Assembly: GCF_005884405.1 (NCBI RefSeq)
Contig: NZ_VCAO01000003.1
Coordinates: 248,001-312,000 of the forward strand
DNA length: 64,000 nucleotides
Origin: Qipengyuania marisflavi
GTDB taxonomy: Bacteria > Pseudomonadota > Alphaproteobacteria > Sphingomonadales > Sphingomonadaceae
Direction: 5' to 3'
Shown: positions 23,822 to 33,841 of the stretch, in pieces
Layout: every line of letters starts with the position of its first letter
Numbering within the stretch: position 1 is the stretch's first letter
The notes under the pieces: model-generated
What the model was told of the DNA's origin: nothing
What the model saw: the letters and a program-made list of their open reading frames with translations, nothing else
The model's database searches: none
Translations under genes and position numbers: made by a program

Positions 23822-24726
23822 CTCAGGCCCTCCACCACCGCAGTGCAGATACGCTGGCGCAGCCGGTAGCCGCCGAAGTGCGCGCATGGGCCGCGCAATT
23901 GGGGGCTGAGGCGGGAGCGCTTGCGGTGCTGTTCTATGGCTCCAACCTGCGCACCGGATCGCTGGAGGGCGTGCTCGATTTCTATGTGCTGCTGCCGGGT
24001 CCGCAGCAGGAGCGAATCTGGCCGCGTGTGAGTTACCGTGAGCAGCGCAGCGGGGACAGCGTCCTGCGCGCCAAAATTGCCACCATGTCGCTGGACCAGT
24101 TCACGCAGGCTGCTGCCGGGCAATCGCGCGACACCACGATTTGGGCGCGGTTTGTCCAGCCCAGCGCGCTGGTTTGGGCGGCGGATGAAGCGGCGCGCGG
24201 CGCAGTGGTGCAGGCGGCGGCCAGCGCGGCGCAAACGGCGGCGCGGCTGGCGGCGGCGCTGGGGCCTGAGCAAGGGCCGGAGGATGCTTTCTGGCGCGCG
24301 CTGTTTCAGGCAACTTACAAAGCGGAATTCCGGGTGGAGAAAGCGGGGCGCGAGGAATCGATCCTGGCGGTCAATCGCGCGCATTTCGACGGGCTGTTGC
24401 CGCTGGCGTGGGAGGCTGGCGGGATCAGCTTTGCGCGTGCAGCCGATGCTCTGGCGCCGCAGCTGTCACCCACAGAACGCGCCGCTATCCTGCGCTGGTG
24501 GCAGCGCTGCGCGCGGCTGGGCAAACCGCTCAATCTGTTGCGGCTGGCCAAGGCGACCACGACGTTTGACGGGGCGGCGGATTATGCCGCGTGGAAGCTG
24601 GAGCGGCACACGGGCATCGCGCTGAAAGTCACGCCGTTTGCCGCGCGGCATCCCTTGCTGGCCGCGCCCGGTGCGATGTTTGCGCTATGGCGCGCCCGCA
24701 GGCGCGCGGCGCGCGATCACATATAA
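23818..24726 (+). CDS. Tam41-like nucleotidyltransferase, possible phosphatidate cytidylyltransferase
   Basis: A 302-aa protein of the nucleotidyltransferase fold: VLFYGSNLRTGS followed by VLDFYVLLPG supplies the G-S and acidic residues. The segment KIATMSLDQF, then a polar stretch ending TTIWARFVQPSALVW, lines up with the Tam41/Mmp37 pattern in which a GRLQKP-type segment follows. Tam41 makes CDP-diacylglycerol from phosphatidate and CTP in mitochondria. The GTG start overlaps the diacylglycerol kinase stop, placing a PA-making and a PA-using enzyme in one operon. Assignment is from motif and context and is moderately confident. It ends convergently with the DUF2141 gene (10-nt overlap). Confidence 0.58.
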   Translation: MTQALHHRSADTLAQPVAAEVRAWAAQLGAEAGALAVLFYGSNLRTGSLEGVLDFYVLLPGPQQERIWPRVSYREQRSGDSVLRAKIATMSLDQFTQAAAGQSRDTTIWARFVQPSALVWAADEAARGAVVQAAASAAQTAARLAAALGPEQGPEDAFWRALFQATYKAEFRVEKAGREESILAVNRAHFDGLLPLAWEAGGISFARAADALAPQLSPTERAAILRWWQRCARLGKPLNLLRLAKATTTFDGAADYAAWKLERHTGIALKVTPFAARHPLLAAPGAMFALWRARRRAARDHI

Positions 24727-25214
24727 CGCATGGTGATCGAGATCGCCTCGACACTGTTGCCGACGCTGAACGCGGTCTTCTTGTAGCTGGGTTTGCCCAG
24801 ATTGAAGATGTTCAGGCTGGGATTGTTCGACATTGCCCCGCCGTCTTTTGACAGATCGGTCTTGCCATTGCCGTTGAGGTCATGGCGCACCGCGATGCCA
24901 TAGCTGCCGCTGCTGGGCAGCGGGACGCAGAAACGCATGGTCCCGGCCCGGGCAGGTACTTCGATGCGGCTGAGCCACTTGCCCTTTTCCAGCCATTCGC
25001 CCGGCGTGGCGCGATAGCTCTGGACGCGCAGCGTACCGCCGCCCGCCGCAACGCCGGTGACAGTAACCTGCACCGCAGGCCCGCGGCCCGCAGCGCATTT
25101 GGCCGGATCATTGGCGATTTTCTGGCGATATTGCGCCTGCGCCGGAGCGGCGATCAGCGCCCCCGACAGTGCGAGAGCCAGCACACCCGAAAGTGCAGTG
25201 AAAGAGGTCTTCAT
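24717..25214 (-). CDS. Exported DUF2141-domain protein (second copy)
   Basis: A 165-aa protein with a signal peptide cut near AAPAQAQ (start MKTSFTALSG at ATG 25214). The domain shows GVAAGGGTLRVQSY, SYGIAVRHDLNGNGKTDLSK (the family's DxNGNGKxD loop) and a final ISITMRYM strand close to that of the first DUF2141 protein (SIRMRYLL at 7162). It stands immediately downstream of the RiPP exporter gene on the same strand (84-nt gap), but a role in that pathway is not indicated. Function of the family is unknown. Confidence 0.82.
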   Translation of the reverse strand: MKTSFTALSGVLALALSGALIAAPAQAQYRQKIANDPAKCAAGRGPAVQVTVTGVAAGGGTLRVQSYRATPGEWLEKGKWLSRIEVPARAGTMRFCVPLPSSGSYGIAVRHDLNGNGKTDLSKDGGAMSNNPSLNIFNLGKPSYKKTAFSVGNSVEAISITMRYM

Positions 25215-25298
25215 AATCATCCCGTCCATTCGCCGTCCGGCAGCCATAGCGGCGCCAGAGCGGCTGGTTTGGGAGTGAATATAGGCTTTCTCGCTGAA

Positions 25299-26978
25299 TT
25301 ACGGCTGAATTTGCGGCGCTGCAGCAATTTCCTGTTCGCGCAGCCGCCCGCCCTCCAGCATGATCCGGCGGCCATCAATCTGCGCCACCGCGCCGCGGTG
25401 GCCGATGACCAATACGGTGCATTGCCCCGCCAGTCCGGCAATGGCGCGGGCGATCTCCGCCTCCGCCGCAGGATCGAGCGCGCTGGTCGCTTCGTCGAGA
25501 ATCAGCAGATCGGGTTGCCGCAGCAGCGCCCGTGCCAGTGCGATTCGCTGCTTCTCCCCGCCCGAGAGCGCGCGCGCCGCCTCGCCAAGGTCGCAATCAA
25601 GACCGCCCGGCAAATCATGGACAAAGCCCGCATGCGCCTGTTCCAGCGCCCGCTGCAATGCCGGCTCATCAGCATCGGGCATGGCCCACAGCAAATTGCC
25701 GCGCACACTTCCGGCCAGCAGCACAGGCTCTTGCTGGACATAGGCCACGCGGCTGCGCCAGGCGGAGCGTGCGCCGCCGATGAGCGGCGTGTCGTCCACA
25801 GTCACTGTGCCGCTGTCAGGTGACAGCAACCCGCCCAGCAGATCCGCCAGCGTGCTCTTGCCCGCGCCCGATGGCCCTTCCAGCACCACCGTGCTGCGCG
25901 CCGCGATGGTCAGGTTTATGGCGCGCAGTGCCGGGCGGTCGGGCGCATGGGCCAATGACACACCGTGCAGCGCAATCGCGCTGGTCAGCTGCGGCGCGGG
26001 TAGCGTTGGCGGCGGCTCGGCAGCGGCTTCGGCGCGGTCGATCAGGGCGCGGGCTTCCTCCAGCGCTGGGAGAGCGTGGTGCCATTCCTGCGCGGTCGCT
26101 TGCAACGATCCCAGCAGCGGCACAGCGCGCACTGCGAGCGCAGCCAGCGGCAACAGGATCGCCAGCGGCACCTCCCAGCGGCTAGCTGCGAGCCACAGGG
26201 CGGCGGCCAGCCCGCCCGCCGCAACGATTTGCAATGCCGCGCGCGCCAGCCCGCTGACCAGGATATAGCGCCGTTCGGTAATGCGCAGCGCCCTGAAGGC
26301 CTCATCCGCATCGGCCAGCGCCGCGCGCTCGCGCCCGAAACTCTTGATAATCCGCAAGCTGCCCAGCACTTGCTCCAGACTGCGATAAATCGCCTCATAA
26401 CTGCGCGTGGTCGCCTCGCCCAGACGGCGGGCATGGCGGCGCAGACCGGCGTAGAGCGCCAGTGTGACCAGTGCCGCAAGTCCGCCGATTACCGATACCA
26501 ATGGCGCAATGGCCAGCGCAGCCAGCAGCAATGCAATCAGGCTGAGGCCGATGCGCAGCAGATCGGCAAACCACGCCGCGATGTGGCCAACTCTATCGAT
26601 CGTCGTGATCAGCATCGCGCGAGTGTCGCTGTGCCGCATCCGCGCCAGCAGCTTCCATTCCGCGCCGACCAGAGCTGCAAACGCGCGGCGGCGCAGGCCG
26701 TCGACAACCGCCACGGTCAGATCCTGCGCGATCAGTGCACGGTACATTTCGGCCCCCGCGCGCAGGCCGACCAGCAGCACGAAACCGGCAAGCAGCTGGC
26801 CCAGAGAAAACCGCAAGGGCAGCGCGGTGTCGCCGCCTGCCTGTAACCCCTCCAGCAGCGGAACCAGCAGGACAAAACCCGCACCCTCGGTGGCCGCAAC
26901 CAACAGTGTCAGCGCCGCAAGCGCCAGCGCTCTGCGCGGCCCGGCAAGGGCAAGAAGGGTGCGCCACGAAGCAGCCAT
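25299..26978 (-). CDS. ABC exporter (fused membrane and ATPase domains), RiPP cluster D protein
   Basis: A 559-aa half-transporter with six predicted spans in residues 1-300 and an ATPase domain from about 330. Walker A GPSGAGKST is at 368-376, signature LSGGEKQR, Walker B LLILDEATSALD, and H-loop VIGHR. It lacks a C39 peptidase domain. Its position, last in the PqqD-precursor-cyclase set, matches the D protein of lasso-peptide clusters, which exports the mature product. It is 53 nt downstream of the cyclase gene, same strand. Function as RiPP exporter and self-resistance is inferred from context. Confidence 0.85.
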   Translation of the reverse strand: MAASWRTLLALAGPRRALALAALTLLVAATEGAGFVLLVPLLEGLQAGGDTALPLRFSLGQLLAGFVLLVGLRAGAEMYRALIAQDLTVAVVDGLRRRAFAALVGAEWKLLARMRHSDTRAMLITTIDRVGHIAAWFADLLRIGLSLIALLLAALAIAPLVSVIGGLAALVTLALYAGLRRHARRLGEATTRSYEAIYRSLEQVLGSLRIIKSFGRERAALADADEAFRALRITERRYILVSGLARAALQIVAAGGLAAALWLAASRWEVPLAILLPLAALAVRAVPLLGSLQATAQEWHHALPALEEARALIDRAEAAAEPPPTLPAPQLTSAIALHGVSLAHAPDRPALRAINLTIAARSTVVLEGPSGAGKSTLADLLGGLLSPDSGTVTVDDTPLIGGARSAWRSRVAYVQQEPVLLAGSVRGNLLWAMPDADEPALQRALEQAHAGFVHDLPGGLDCDLGEAARALSGGEKQRIALARALLRQPDLLILDEATSALDPAAEAEIARAIAGLAGQCTVLVIGHRGAVAQIDGRRIMLEGGRLREQEIAAAPQIQP

Positions 26979-27031
26979 GCCCCACCTATGGCGCGCTGGG
27001 CGCTGGGTTCAAGCCTGTGCGGGCCGCCACC

Positions 27032-28930
27032 TCAGATATCATTGCGCCCCTTGGCACGCGCAATCATCCGGGCCGCAGCGATGGCGGAGGGCAGGCCGCA
27101 GGTGACAAACAGCCGTTCGTCCTCGCTGCCATCGGGCAGCGGAGCCAGTTGTTCGAGCCGCTGTTTCAAATCTGTCAGATCCAGTAGTCCGGCGATGTCT
27201 TCGTCACTCGCCATCAGGTCCAGTTCGGACTGCACTGCATCACGCGCCCGGAACAGGCGGTGGTGCCAATCGGCGTGGGTAGCGCCGTGCGTGGTGGCGG
27301 TTCGCTGGTCCTCGGGCATGATCCCGCGCGCCATCCGCCGCGCCAGAAAACGGGTCTCGCCATCGCGCAGGAATTGTTCGGGTGGCAGCGCGAGGCAGAA
27401 CTCGGCCAGCGCGCGGGTCAGCGTGGGGTCGCGATAGGGAATGCCATGCCGCGCTTCGAGCGCTTTGAGAGCATCGCTGCGCCCCTGATCATCGCGCGTG
27501 ACCAAGGCTTCAGTCAGTTCGTGCTGGCTCAGCGAACGCGGGTGGCGGCGGCGCAGGAATGCGAGCGCATTGCTGGCGGGCAGCTGTGCATCGGCCACAG
27601 CGCGTTGGCTAAGCCCCAATGCGGCAAAATGGCTGGCGGGCACCTGCGCACGCGGACCGCGCCCCGGCAGCCAATCGCCCAGCACCAGCCCCCCGAAGCG
27701 CCGCCACAGAGGCCTCGGGTCACCGCGCCGTGTGTTTAATTCGCGCCACAGTCGCCGCCATTGGCCGTGCCGGAAATAATGGCGATAGGCCCAGCCGCCA
27801 GTCGCGCTGAGCGTGGAATTGCCCTCATCACCGCCCAGCATCACATCGCAGCCACGGTCTGCGGCTGCGCCCAAGGCGGCAATTAAGGGGGCGACAATCC
27901 CCATCTCGCGCGGCGGACAGCGCGCAATGGCGAGCAATTCATCAAGTCCGGCGCGGAAGTCTTCCCCTTCGCTGCGCATGATGTGGGCATGGAGGCGGGG
28001 CGCATGGAATTGCGCGAAATTTCCGACAATCGCGCTTTCATCGCCAAATTCATTCGAGGGCAGGACCAGCGAATTGTCGATCTCGGGAGCGTAGGTGTAG
28101 CTGTGCAGCTGCTGTTCGCCCGACTGTCGCAGCAGGCTGGCGGCGACCAGCGAGGAATCCAGCCCGCCCGAAAGCGACACGCAGGGCGCATCCGCTCCCC
28201 TGCTTGCCCCCGCCACGGCCTTATCGAGCAAGCTCTGCGCGCGCTCTACCACTGCATCATCGCTCAGCGCTGCCGCATCCTGCTGCGGTGCGAAGCGATA
28301 GCGCCACAGTTCGCGAACTGATCCGGTCGCGACATCGACTGCCAGCGCCGTACCCATTGGGACACGCGCGGTGCCGGGATACCAGCCGCGCGCAGCGTCC
28401 TCGCTCGCCCCGGCCAGCACTGTCAGCAGCATATCGCTTTGTAAGGTCCGTAAAGCGATGCCCGGGAGCAGTTCCAGCGTCCGCAGCAATGATGATGCCA
28501 TTAATTGGCCGTCCGTCTGGGCGTAATGCAGCGGCGGCGCGGCAAAGGCGCTGCGTGAGAGTCTCAGGGTGTCTGAAAATGGCCCGCCAGTGACGATGGC
28601 GGCGTAACAGCCATCGACCTGCGCATCGGTTTGATCGCCCCAAAGCTGCAAGGCTGCGGCATACAATTGCGCATTGTTGATGCCGTCGGCGAGTCCAAGA
28701 TTCGCGCGCAACACCGCCCGATTGGCGATCCATCCGTCGAAAGCCACTGCCATGCCGCGCGCGCCAGTGGCCAGCGCAGGCTCACCCCCCGGCGCGCGCC
28801 ATGCGGCAAGTGCCAGATGTTGCTTGGCTTCGTGGTCGAGAAAGCGATTGGCAGCTGCGCCCAGCGTCGCAGCAAGTCGGGCGCAGTCAGGCGCAGGGTG
28901 TTCGGACGTGGCGAGCCAGGCGGCAATCAC
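27032..28930 (-). CDS. Asparagine synthetase-like macrocyclase (lasso cluster C-type)
   Basis: A 632-aa protein: an N-terminal class II glutaminase-like domain and a C-terminal synthetase domain with the PP-loop SGGLDSS at about 254-260. The N-terminal catalytic Cys2 of true glutaminases is absent (starts M-I-A-A-W), as expected if ammonia is not made. Lasso C proteins adenylate a side-chain carboxylate and close a macrolactam. The cluster context supports this rather than asparagine synthesis. The GTG start at 28930 has no clear ribosome site and lies 28 nt after the precursor stop, so coupling is likely. All PP-loop residues are intact. Confidence 0.85.
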   Translation of the reverse strand: MIAAWLATSEHPAPDCARLAATLGAAANRFLDHEAKQHLALAAWRAPGGEPALATGARGMAVAFDGWIANRAVLRANLGLADGINNAQLYAAALQLWGDQTDAQVDGCYAAIVTGGPFSDTLRLSRSAFAAPPLHYAQTDGQLMASSLLRTLELLPGIALRTLQSDMLLTVLAGASEDAARGWYPGTARVPMGTALAVDVATGSVRELWRYRFAPQQDAAALSDDAVVERAQSLLDKAVAGASRGADAPCVSLSGGLDSSLVAASLLRQSGEQQLHSYTYAPEIDNSLVLPSNEFGDESAIVGNFAQFHAPRLHAHIMRSEGEDFRAGLDELLAIARCPPREMGIVAPLIAALGAAADRGCDVMLGGDEGNSTLSATGGWAYRHYFRHGQWRRLWRELNTRRGDPRPLWRRFGGLVLGDWLPGRGPRAQVPASHFAALGLSQRAVADAQLPASNALAFLRRRHPRSLSQHELTEALVTRDDQGRSDALKALEARHGIPYRDPTLTRALAEFCLALPPEQFLRDGETRFLARRMARGIMPEDQRTATTHGATHADWHHRLFRARDAVQSELDLMASDEDIAGLLDLTDLKQRLEQLAPLPDGSEDERLFVTCGLPSAIAAARMIARAKGRNDI

Positions 28931-28958
28931 AGGGAAACGCGCGGCTCAGCTCGCATTC

Positions 28959-29108
28959 TCAGCTTGGAATGCGGTCCCGGTTCAAACCATTGGTCAGCGT
29001 TCCGCCCTTTGGGCCAGCAATATCGCGGATCGTACCCAGCTTGGTCAGCACCGGCGTGCTCCATTCTGGCCGCGCCTGCTGTGGGTTGCTCTGATCGTCA
29101 AATGGCAT
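28959..29108 (-). CDS. RiPP precursor peptide, lasso-leader-like
   Basis: A 49-aa peptide from ATG 29108 with an AGAGGA ribosome site 6 nt upstream. Residues 16-31 follow the lasso leader pattern (Y/W)-x2-P-x-L-x3-G-x5-T: W16 S T P19 V L21 T K L G25, but the usual Thr is A31. The predicted core (33-49, PKGGTLTNGLNRDRIPS) has T39, N40 and G41 at positions 7, 8 and 9. The only acid is D45 (position 13). A canonical 7-9 residue ring is therefore impossible with this core start. It may be a different modification class or a decayed precursor. It lies between pqqD and cyclase genes. Confidence 0.7.
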   Translation of the reverse strand: MPFDDQSNPQQARPEWSTPVLTKLGTIRDIAGPKGGTLTNGLNRDRIPS

Positions 29109-29189
29109 CGGGTATCCTCTTTTCAGGGCTGAGTTTAGCAGCTTGGCCGCGTTGCGCCAAGTTTTCCGCCTGCCCCCCCTCAACGCCGC

Positions 29190-29456
29190 TCAATTAACCA
29201 CCACCAACCGGGCCTCCGCCAGCTGCGCAACAAAGGATTCGCATTCGCTGCGGATGGCGGCGGCGTCCCCGTCATAGGCGTTGGCCAGGCTGGCCGCGAT
29301 TGCAGGCACGTCGCGACTGCCGTCGATCGCCAGCCAGATCGCGCGTGCGGTGCCCGTCAGCGAGAACAGTTCGCCGCCGTCCAGATCGATCAGCAGGACC
29401 TCGCCATCGACTTCGGTTTCGACAAAGGCTTCGGGCAATTTGCGAACAATGGGCAT
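29190..29456 (-). CDS. PqqD-family RiPP recognition element (lasso B1-like)
   Basis: An 88-aa PqqD-fold protein with the family blocks VLLIDLDGGELFSLTGTARA and IWLAIDGSRDVPAIAASLAN. In RiPP clusters this winged-helix domain binds the leader, docking on the YxxPxLxxxG motif seen in the neighbouring precursor. It is first in the set (order B1-A-C-D on the minus strand) and divergent from rpe. In usual lasso clusters a transglutaminase-like B2 protease follows or is fused. None is found here within the sequenced neighbourhood. Confidence 0.85.
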   Translation of the reverse strand: MPIVRKLPEAFVETEVDGEVLLIDLDGGELFSLTGTARAIWLAIDGSRDVPAIAASLANAYDGDAAAIRSECESFVAQLAEARLVVVN

Positions 29457-29579
29457 GACTGTGTGCTAGCGGCGGGCAGCCACGGAGGAAAGGCCATGTG
29501 GAAAAGGCCGCGCCAGCGCTTGTGAACCGCCCGTCCACCCGCGTAACGCCGTGGCCAAGCACCTGACAGGTCCGCGCCC

Positions 29580-30242
29580 ATGGCAGCCCCGCTGATATCC
29601 CCTTCCATCCTTTCGGCCGATTTCGCTCGGCTTGGCGAAGAGGTGCGCGCAATCGACGTGGCCGGGGCGGACTGGGTCCATATCGATGTGATGGACGGCC
29701 ATTACGTCCCAAACATCACCATCGGCCCCGACGTTGTAAAGGCGCTGCGGCCGCATACCGCCAAGGTGTTCGACGTGCATCTGATGATCACGCCGGTTGA
29801 TCCCTACCTCGTAGCGTTTGCGCAGGCCGGGGCGGATATCATCACCGTCCACCCCGAGGCGGGGCCGCATTGCCACCGCACGTTGCAGGCGATCCGCGCG
29901 TTGGGCAAGAAAGCCGGTGTGGTGCTCAATCCCGGCACGCCGGTCGATGCGCTCGACTATCTGCTCGAAGATGCCGATCTGGTGCTGGTGATGAGCGTCA
30001 ATCCCGGCTTTGGCGGGCAAAGCTTCATCCATTCGCAATTGCGCAAGATCGAGGATATCCGCCGCCGGATTGATGCGCTGGGCAAGCCGATCCATTTGCA
30101 AGTCGATGGCGGCGTCAATGCCGAAACCGCGCGGCTTTGCGTCGCTGCGGGGGCCGATGTGCTGGTCGCCGGATCGGCCACTTTCAAGGGCGGCCCGGAC
30201 TGCTACGCCGCCAATATCGCCGCGCTTAAAGGCGCAGCATGA
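29580..30242 (+). CDS. rpe: Ribulose-phosphate 3-epimerase
   Basis: A 220-aa cytosolic epimerase with the TIM-barrel blocks [51 protein letters not shown] and LQVDGGVN; metal-binding His and Asp residues are intact. It interconverts ribulose-5-phosphate and xylulose-5-phosphate in the pentose phosphate/Calvin pathways. The stop overlaps the ATG of the heparinase-like gene (ATGA). The length is normal. Confidence 0.97.
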   Translation: MAAPLISPSILSADFARLGEEVRAIDVAGADWVHIDVMDGHYVPNITIGPDVVKALRPHTAKVFDVHLMITPVDPYLVAFAQAGADIITVHPEAGPHCHRTLQAIRALGKKAGVVLNPGTPVDALDYLLEDADLVLVMSVNPGFGGQSFIHSQLRKIEDIRRRIDALGKPIHLQVDGGVNAETARLCVAAGADVLVAGSATFKGGPDCYAANIAALKGAA

Positions 30243-32104
30243 CCGAGGGGTCGGCACGGCTGTCGCAGCGTCCGGCCAAGCCGCTTTCAAACGGCGCGCA
30301 GGCCGCCCTGCCATTGGGCGCAAGCGACGAGCCATTGGTGGTGCCGCGCATTGCTGCCGAAGATAGCGCCGCCGTTTCCGAGCCTTCACGCGCGCTGGCG
30401 CTGGCCGATTTCGCGCCGCCGCGCACCGGGCCGGTCGATGGGCTGGTGCGCTGGGCATACCGGCTTGGCGTGCCCCCGTCGGTGCTGGCCGCGCCGCTGC
30501 GCAAGCCTGCTCGCCCGCGCTTGCTGGCGACAGTGCAGAGCCCGCTGGGCGGGGACCGGGCGCAGGGGATGGCGCTGCGAGCCGGGTTCCTGTTGGTGGC
30601 CGGGCACAAATTGCCGACTCAGGCGCTCGATTTCTCCTTCCCCTCGCGGTTGACCCTGCCATTCCAGCGTGCGGTGCATAGCTTTACCTGGCTGCGCGAT
30701 CTGTCAAGTTGCGCCCCGCGCGAACAATGCACAGCGGTGGCCGAGCGGCTGCTGGCCGGATGGCTCGCGGCCATTCCCGAACCGGCCAAGGGGCCTGCCT
30801 GGAGCGTCGAGCACGCCGGACTGCGGCTGCTGACGTGGCTGGTCCATGCGCCGCTGATCCTGTCAGGTGAGGACGGGGCGCTGCGCACAAAAACGCTGGC
30901 CGCGATGGAGCGCACCGCGCGCTGGCTGGACCGTCATGTTGCCAATGCGGGTGACCGGCTGGGGCAGGTGGCAGGGTGGTGCGCAATTGTCGCTGCCGGG
31001 CTGCTGCTGCCCGACGGGCGGCCCCGGCGGCTGTATGGCGAGGCGGGGTTGCTGCGCGCTCTGGGCGAATTGGTCAGCGATGATGGCGGGGTGCTGTCGC
31101 GCAGCCCGCTGGCGCAAATGGAAGCGATTGCGCTGCTGGTGGATCTGCGCGCCTGTTATGCTGCGCTGGGCCGAGAACCGCCTCACGCGCTGGAAACCAT
31201 GCTGGCGCTGCTGGTGCCGCCACTGCTGACGCTGCGAATGGGCGATGGCGGATTGGGCAGCTGGCAGGGCGCGAATGCCGTGTCTGCGCCCACGGTCGCC
31301 GGTTTGATCGAGGCCAGCGGCGTACGCACTCGCCCGGCGCAGGACACGCGCTATTGGGGCTATCAGCGGCTGGCCGCGAACAAGGGTGTGGTGGTGATGG
31401 ACGCCGCCCCGCCGCCGCGTGCGCGCCATGCCCGTGCGGGCTGCGCGTCGACGCTGGCGTTTGAATTTTCGCACGCCAAGCAGCGGATCGTGGTCAATTG
31501 CGGCGGTGCAGAGCTGGCGGGCGGACAGGTTCCGCTGCGCATCGAACAGGGCCTGCGCGGCACAGCGGCTCATTCTACGCTGATGCTGGGCGATGCCAAT
31601 TCCACCGCCGTGCTGATCAATGGCGAAGTTGGCAAAGGCGTCGAGGAAGTCGAAATGGTCCGCGCGCAGGTCGCCATCGGACAGCGCCGCGCCTTGCGGA
31701 TCGAGGCCAGCCACAATGGTTATGCCGCACGCTTCGCCCTGGTGCACCGGCGCATCCTGATGCTGGCCGCCGACGGCATAGAACTGCGCGGCGAGGATCT
31801 GCTGGAACCGGCGGGGCGGCGCGGACAGCGCGGTAAAATCGGTTTTGCCATCCGCTTTCACCTGGCGCCCCGGATCGATGTCGGTCTGGCGGAGGACCGG
31901 CGCGGCGCGGGAATGGCTCTGCCTGACGGAAGCTACTGGCAATTCCGGCTGGGCGGCGATAGCGGCGAGGCCGAACTGGCCATCGAGGAAAGCCTGTGGG
32001 TCGACGGGCAAGGTCGCCCGCGCGCCAACCGGCAGCTGGTGGTGGAAGGCATGACATCGCGCGGCGGGGGACGGTTCCCCTGGCTGTTCAAACGAATGGG
32101 ATAA
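30239..32104 (+). CDS. Heparinase II/III family protein
   Basis: A 621-aa protein with a heparinase II/III-type layout: helical (alpha/alpha) toroid N-half ([27 protein letters not shown]) and a beta-sandwich C-half ([33 protein letters not shown]). Family members cleave uronic-acid polysaccharides by lyase action. There is no signal peptide, so a cytosolic or atypical role is likely. It is coupled to rpe and followed by purH after 5 nt. A residue-level catalytic call is not possible by eye. Confidence 0.8.
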   Translation: MTEGSARLSQRPAKPLSNGAQAALPLGASDEPLVVPRIAAEDSAAVSEPSRALALADFAPPRTGPVDGLVRWAYRLGVPPSVLAAPLRKPARPRLLATVQSPLGGDRAQGMALRAGFLLVAGHKLPTQALDFSFPSRLTLPFQRAVHSFTWLRDLSSCAPREQCTAVAERLLAGWLAAIPEPAKGPAWSVEHAGLRLLTWLVHAPLILSGEDGALRTKTLAAMERTARWLDRHVANAGDRLGQVAGWCAIVAAGLLLPDGRPRRLYGEAGLLRALGELVSDDGGVLSRSPLAQMEAIALLVDLRACYAALGREPPHALETMLALLVPPLLTLRMGDGGLGSWQGANAVSAPTVAGLIEASGVRTRPAQDTRYWGYQRLAANKGVVVMDAAPPPRARHARAGCASTLAFEFSHAKQRIVVNCGGAELAGGQVPLRIEQGLRGTAAHSTLMLGDANSTAVLINGEVGKGVEEVEMVRAQVAIGQRRALRIEASHNGYAARFALVHRRILMLAADGIELRGEDLLEPAGRRGQRGKIGFAIRFHLAPRIDVGLAEDRRGAGMALPDGSYWQFRLGGDSGEAELAIEESLWVDGQGRPRANRQLVVEGMTSRGGGRFPWLFKRMG

Positions 32105-32109
32105 TTCAC

Positions 32110-33699
32110 GTGACGGATGTGACGATTGCGCGGGCACTGCTTTCAGTGTCCGAAAAAAGCGGGCTGGTTGATCTGGGCAAGGCGCTGGCAGCGCGCGGGG
32201 TAGAGCTGGTTTCGACCGGCGGCACTGCCAAGGCGCTGCGCGATGCCGGGCTGGACGTCCGCGATGTGTCCGACCTGACCGGATTTCCCGAAATGATGGA
32301 TGGCCGCGTCAAGACGCTGCACCCGATGGTGCATGGCGGCTTGCTGGCGGTGCGCGACAATCCCCATCACGCCAAGGCTATGGAAGATCACGCAATTGGC
32401 GCGATCGACCTGGTCGTGGTCAATCTCTATCCTTTCGAAGCCACTGTCATGCGCGGTGCCGGGCGGGACGAGATTATCGAGAATATCGATATCGGCGGGC
32501 CAAGTATGGTTCGTTCAGCGGCGAAAAATCACCAATTCGTCACTATTGTCACTGACCCATCGGATTATGGCACTCTCGTGGAAGAACTAGAAGCAAGCAG
32601 CGGCAAGACCAGTGTGGAGTTCCGTCGCAAGATGGCGGCCAAGGCGTTTGCCGCCACCGCAGCCTATGATTCGATGATCAGCCAGTGGTTCGCCTTCGCC
32701 GATCAGCAGCAGACTTTCCCCGATATGCTCAGCGTCAATGGCCGCCGAGTTACCGAACTGCGCTATGGCGAAAATCCGCACCAGAAGGCGGCGCTGTACA
32801 CGCCGGTCGGGCCACATGGCAGCGGCATCGCGCAGGCGCAGCAGCTGCAGGGCAAGGAATTGTCCTATAACAATTACAACGACGCCGATGCCGCGCTGGA
32901 ACTGTGCGCCGAGTTTGCCGGACAGGACCCGGCGGTCATCATCGTCAAGCACGCCAACCCCTGCGGCGTGGCGCAGGCACCGACACTGATCGCAGCATGG
33001 GATGCAGCGCTCGCCTGCGATTCGGTTTCAGCCTTTGGCGGGATCGTCGCGGTCAATTGCGAGCTTGATGCCGAAACCGCCGAAGCTATCGGCCAGATAT
33101 TCACCGAAGTGGTGATTGCGCCGTCCGTAACTGACGATGCGCGCGCGGTGTTCGCCAAAAAGAAGAACCTGCGGCTGCTGCTGACCGGCGAACTGCCCGA
33201 TCCGCGCCGCGGCGGGCTGTCGGTCAAGCCGATCACTGGCGGCCTGCTGGTGCAGACCCGCGATAATGGTGCGATCTCGCCGGACGATCTCAAAGTCGTG
33301 ACGCAGCGTGCGCCAACCGATCAGGAATTGCAGGACTGCCTGTTTGCCTGGACCGTGGCGCGTCACGTCAAATCCAACGCCATCGTTTATGCCAAGGATG
33401 GGGCCACCGCAGGGATTGGCGCAGGCCAGATGAATCGCCGCGACAGCAGCCGGATTGCCGCAATGAAGGCCGCCGAAGCTGCCGAGAAATACGGCTGGGA
33501 CGCTGCGCGCACCGTAGGCAGCGCTGTGGCATCGGATGCCTTCTTCCCCTTCGCCGACGGCCTGCTGGCGGCAGCCGAAGCGGGCGCGACGGCGGTTATC
33601 CAGCCGGGCGGATCGATTCGCGATGACGAGGTGATCGCGGCGGCGGACAAAGCAGGGCTGGCGATGGTCTTCACAGCAATGCGCCATTTCCGCCATTAG
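32110..33699 (+). CDS. purH: Bifunctional AICAR transformylase/IMP cyclohydrolase
   Basis: A 529-aa enzyme from GTG 32110. The N-terminal IMP cyclohydrolase domain shows [18 protein letters not shown] and [14 protein letters not shown], and the transformylase domain shows [13 protein letters not shown] and [12 protein letters not shown]. It performs the last two steps of IMP synthesis. The frame open from 31996 is only an upstream extension; the start is fixed by family alignment. It lies 5 nt after the heparinase-like gene, so cotranscribed. The protein is full length. Confidence 0.96.
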   Translation: MTDVTIARALLSVSEKSGLVDLGKALAARGVELVSTGGTAKALRDAGLDVRDVSDLTGFPEMMDGRVKTLHPMVHGGLLAVRDNPHHAKAMEDHAIGAIDLVVVNLYPFEATVMRGAGRDEIIENIDIGGPSMVRSAAKNHQFVTIVTDPSDYGTLVEELEASSGKTSVEFRRKMAAKAFAATAAYDSMISQWFAFADQQQTFPDMLSVNGRRVTELRYGENPHQKAALYTPVGPHGSGIAQAQQLQGKELSYNNYNDADAALELCAEFAGQDPAVIIVKHANPCGVAQAPTLIAAWDAALACDSVSAFGGIVAVNCELDAETAEAIGQIFTEVVIAPSVTDDARAVFAKKKNLRLLLTGELPDPRRGGLSVKPITGGLLVQTRDNGAISPDDLKVVTQRAPTDQELQDCLFAWTVARHVKSNAIVYAKDGATAGIGAGQMNRRDSSRIAAMKAAEAAEKYGWDAARTVGSAVASDAFFPFADGLLAAAEAGATAVIQPGGSIRDDEVIAAADKAGLAMVFTAMRHFRH

Positions 33700-33841
33700 G
33701 CGCAAATAATGTTCGCGCTGTAACCAATCGGGCCGGGGCTGCGAACCACCCGGTACAGATGAACCGCAAGCAACCTGCACATTAAGGATGTTGCAAAGCC
33801 TGATCGGCTAACCATCTGTCGAACCCGAGATAGGAATCGAT

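Noticed and set aside
29272-29712. Possible lasso B2 protease upstream of pqqD
   Set aside because: The frame is Arg/Ser/Gly-rich, shows no Cys-His-Asp transglutaminase motifs, and overlaps pqqD and rpe.
29466-30662. Long open frame (398 codons) on the minus strand across rpe and the heparinase-like gene
   Set aside because: Arg/Pro/Ala-rich low-complexity reading antisense to a clear rpe; typical shadow of GC-rich coding DNA.
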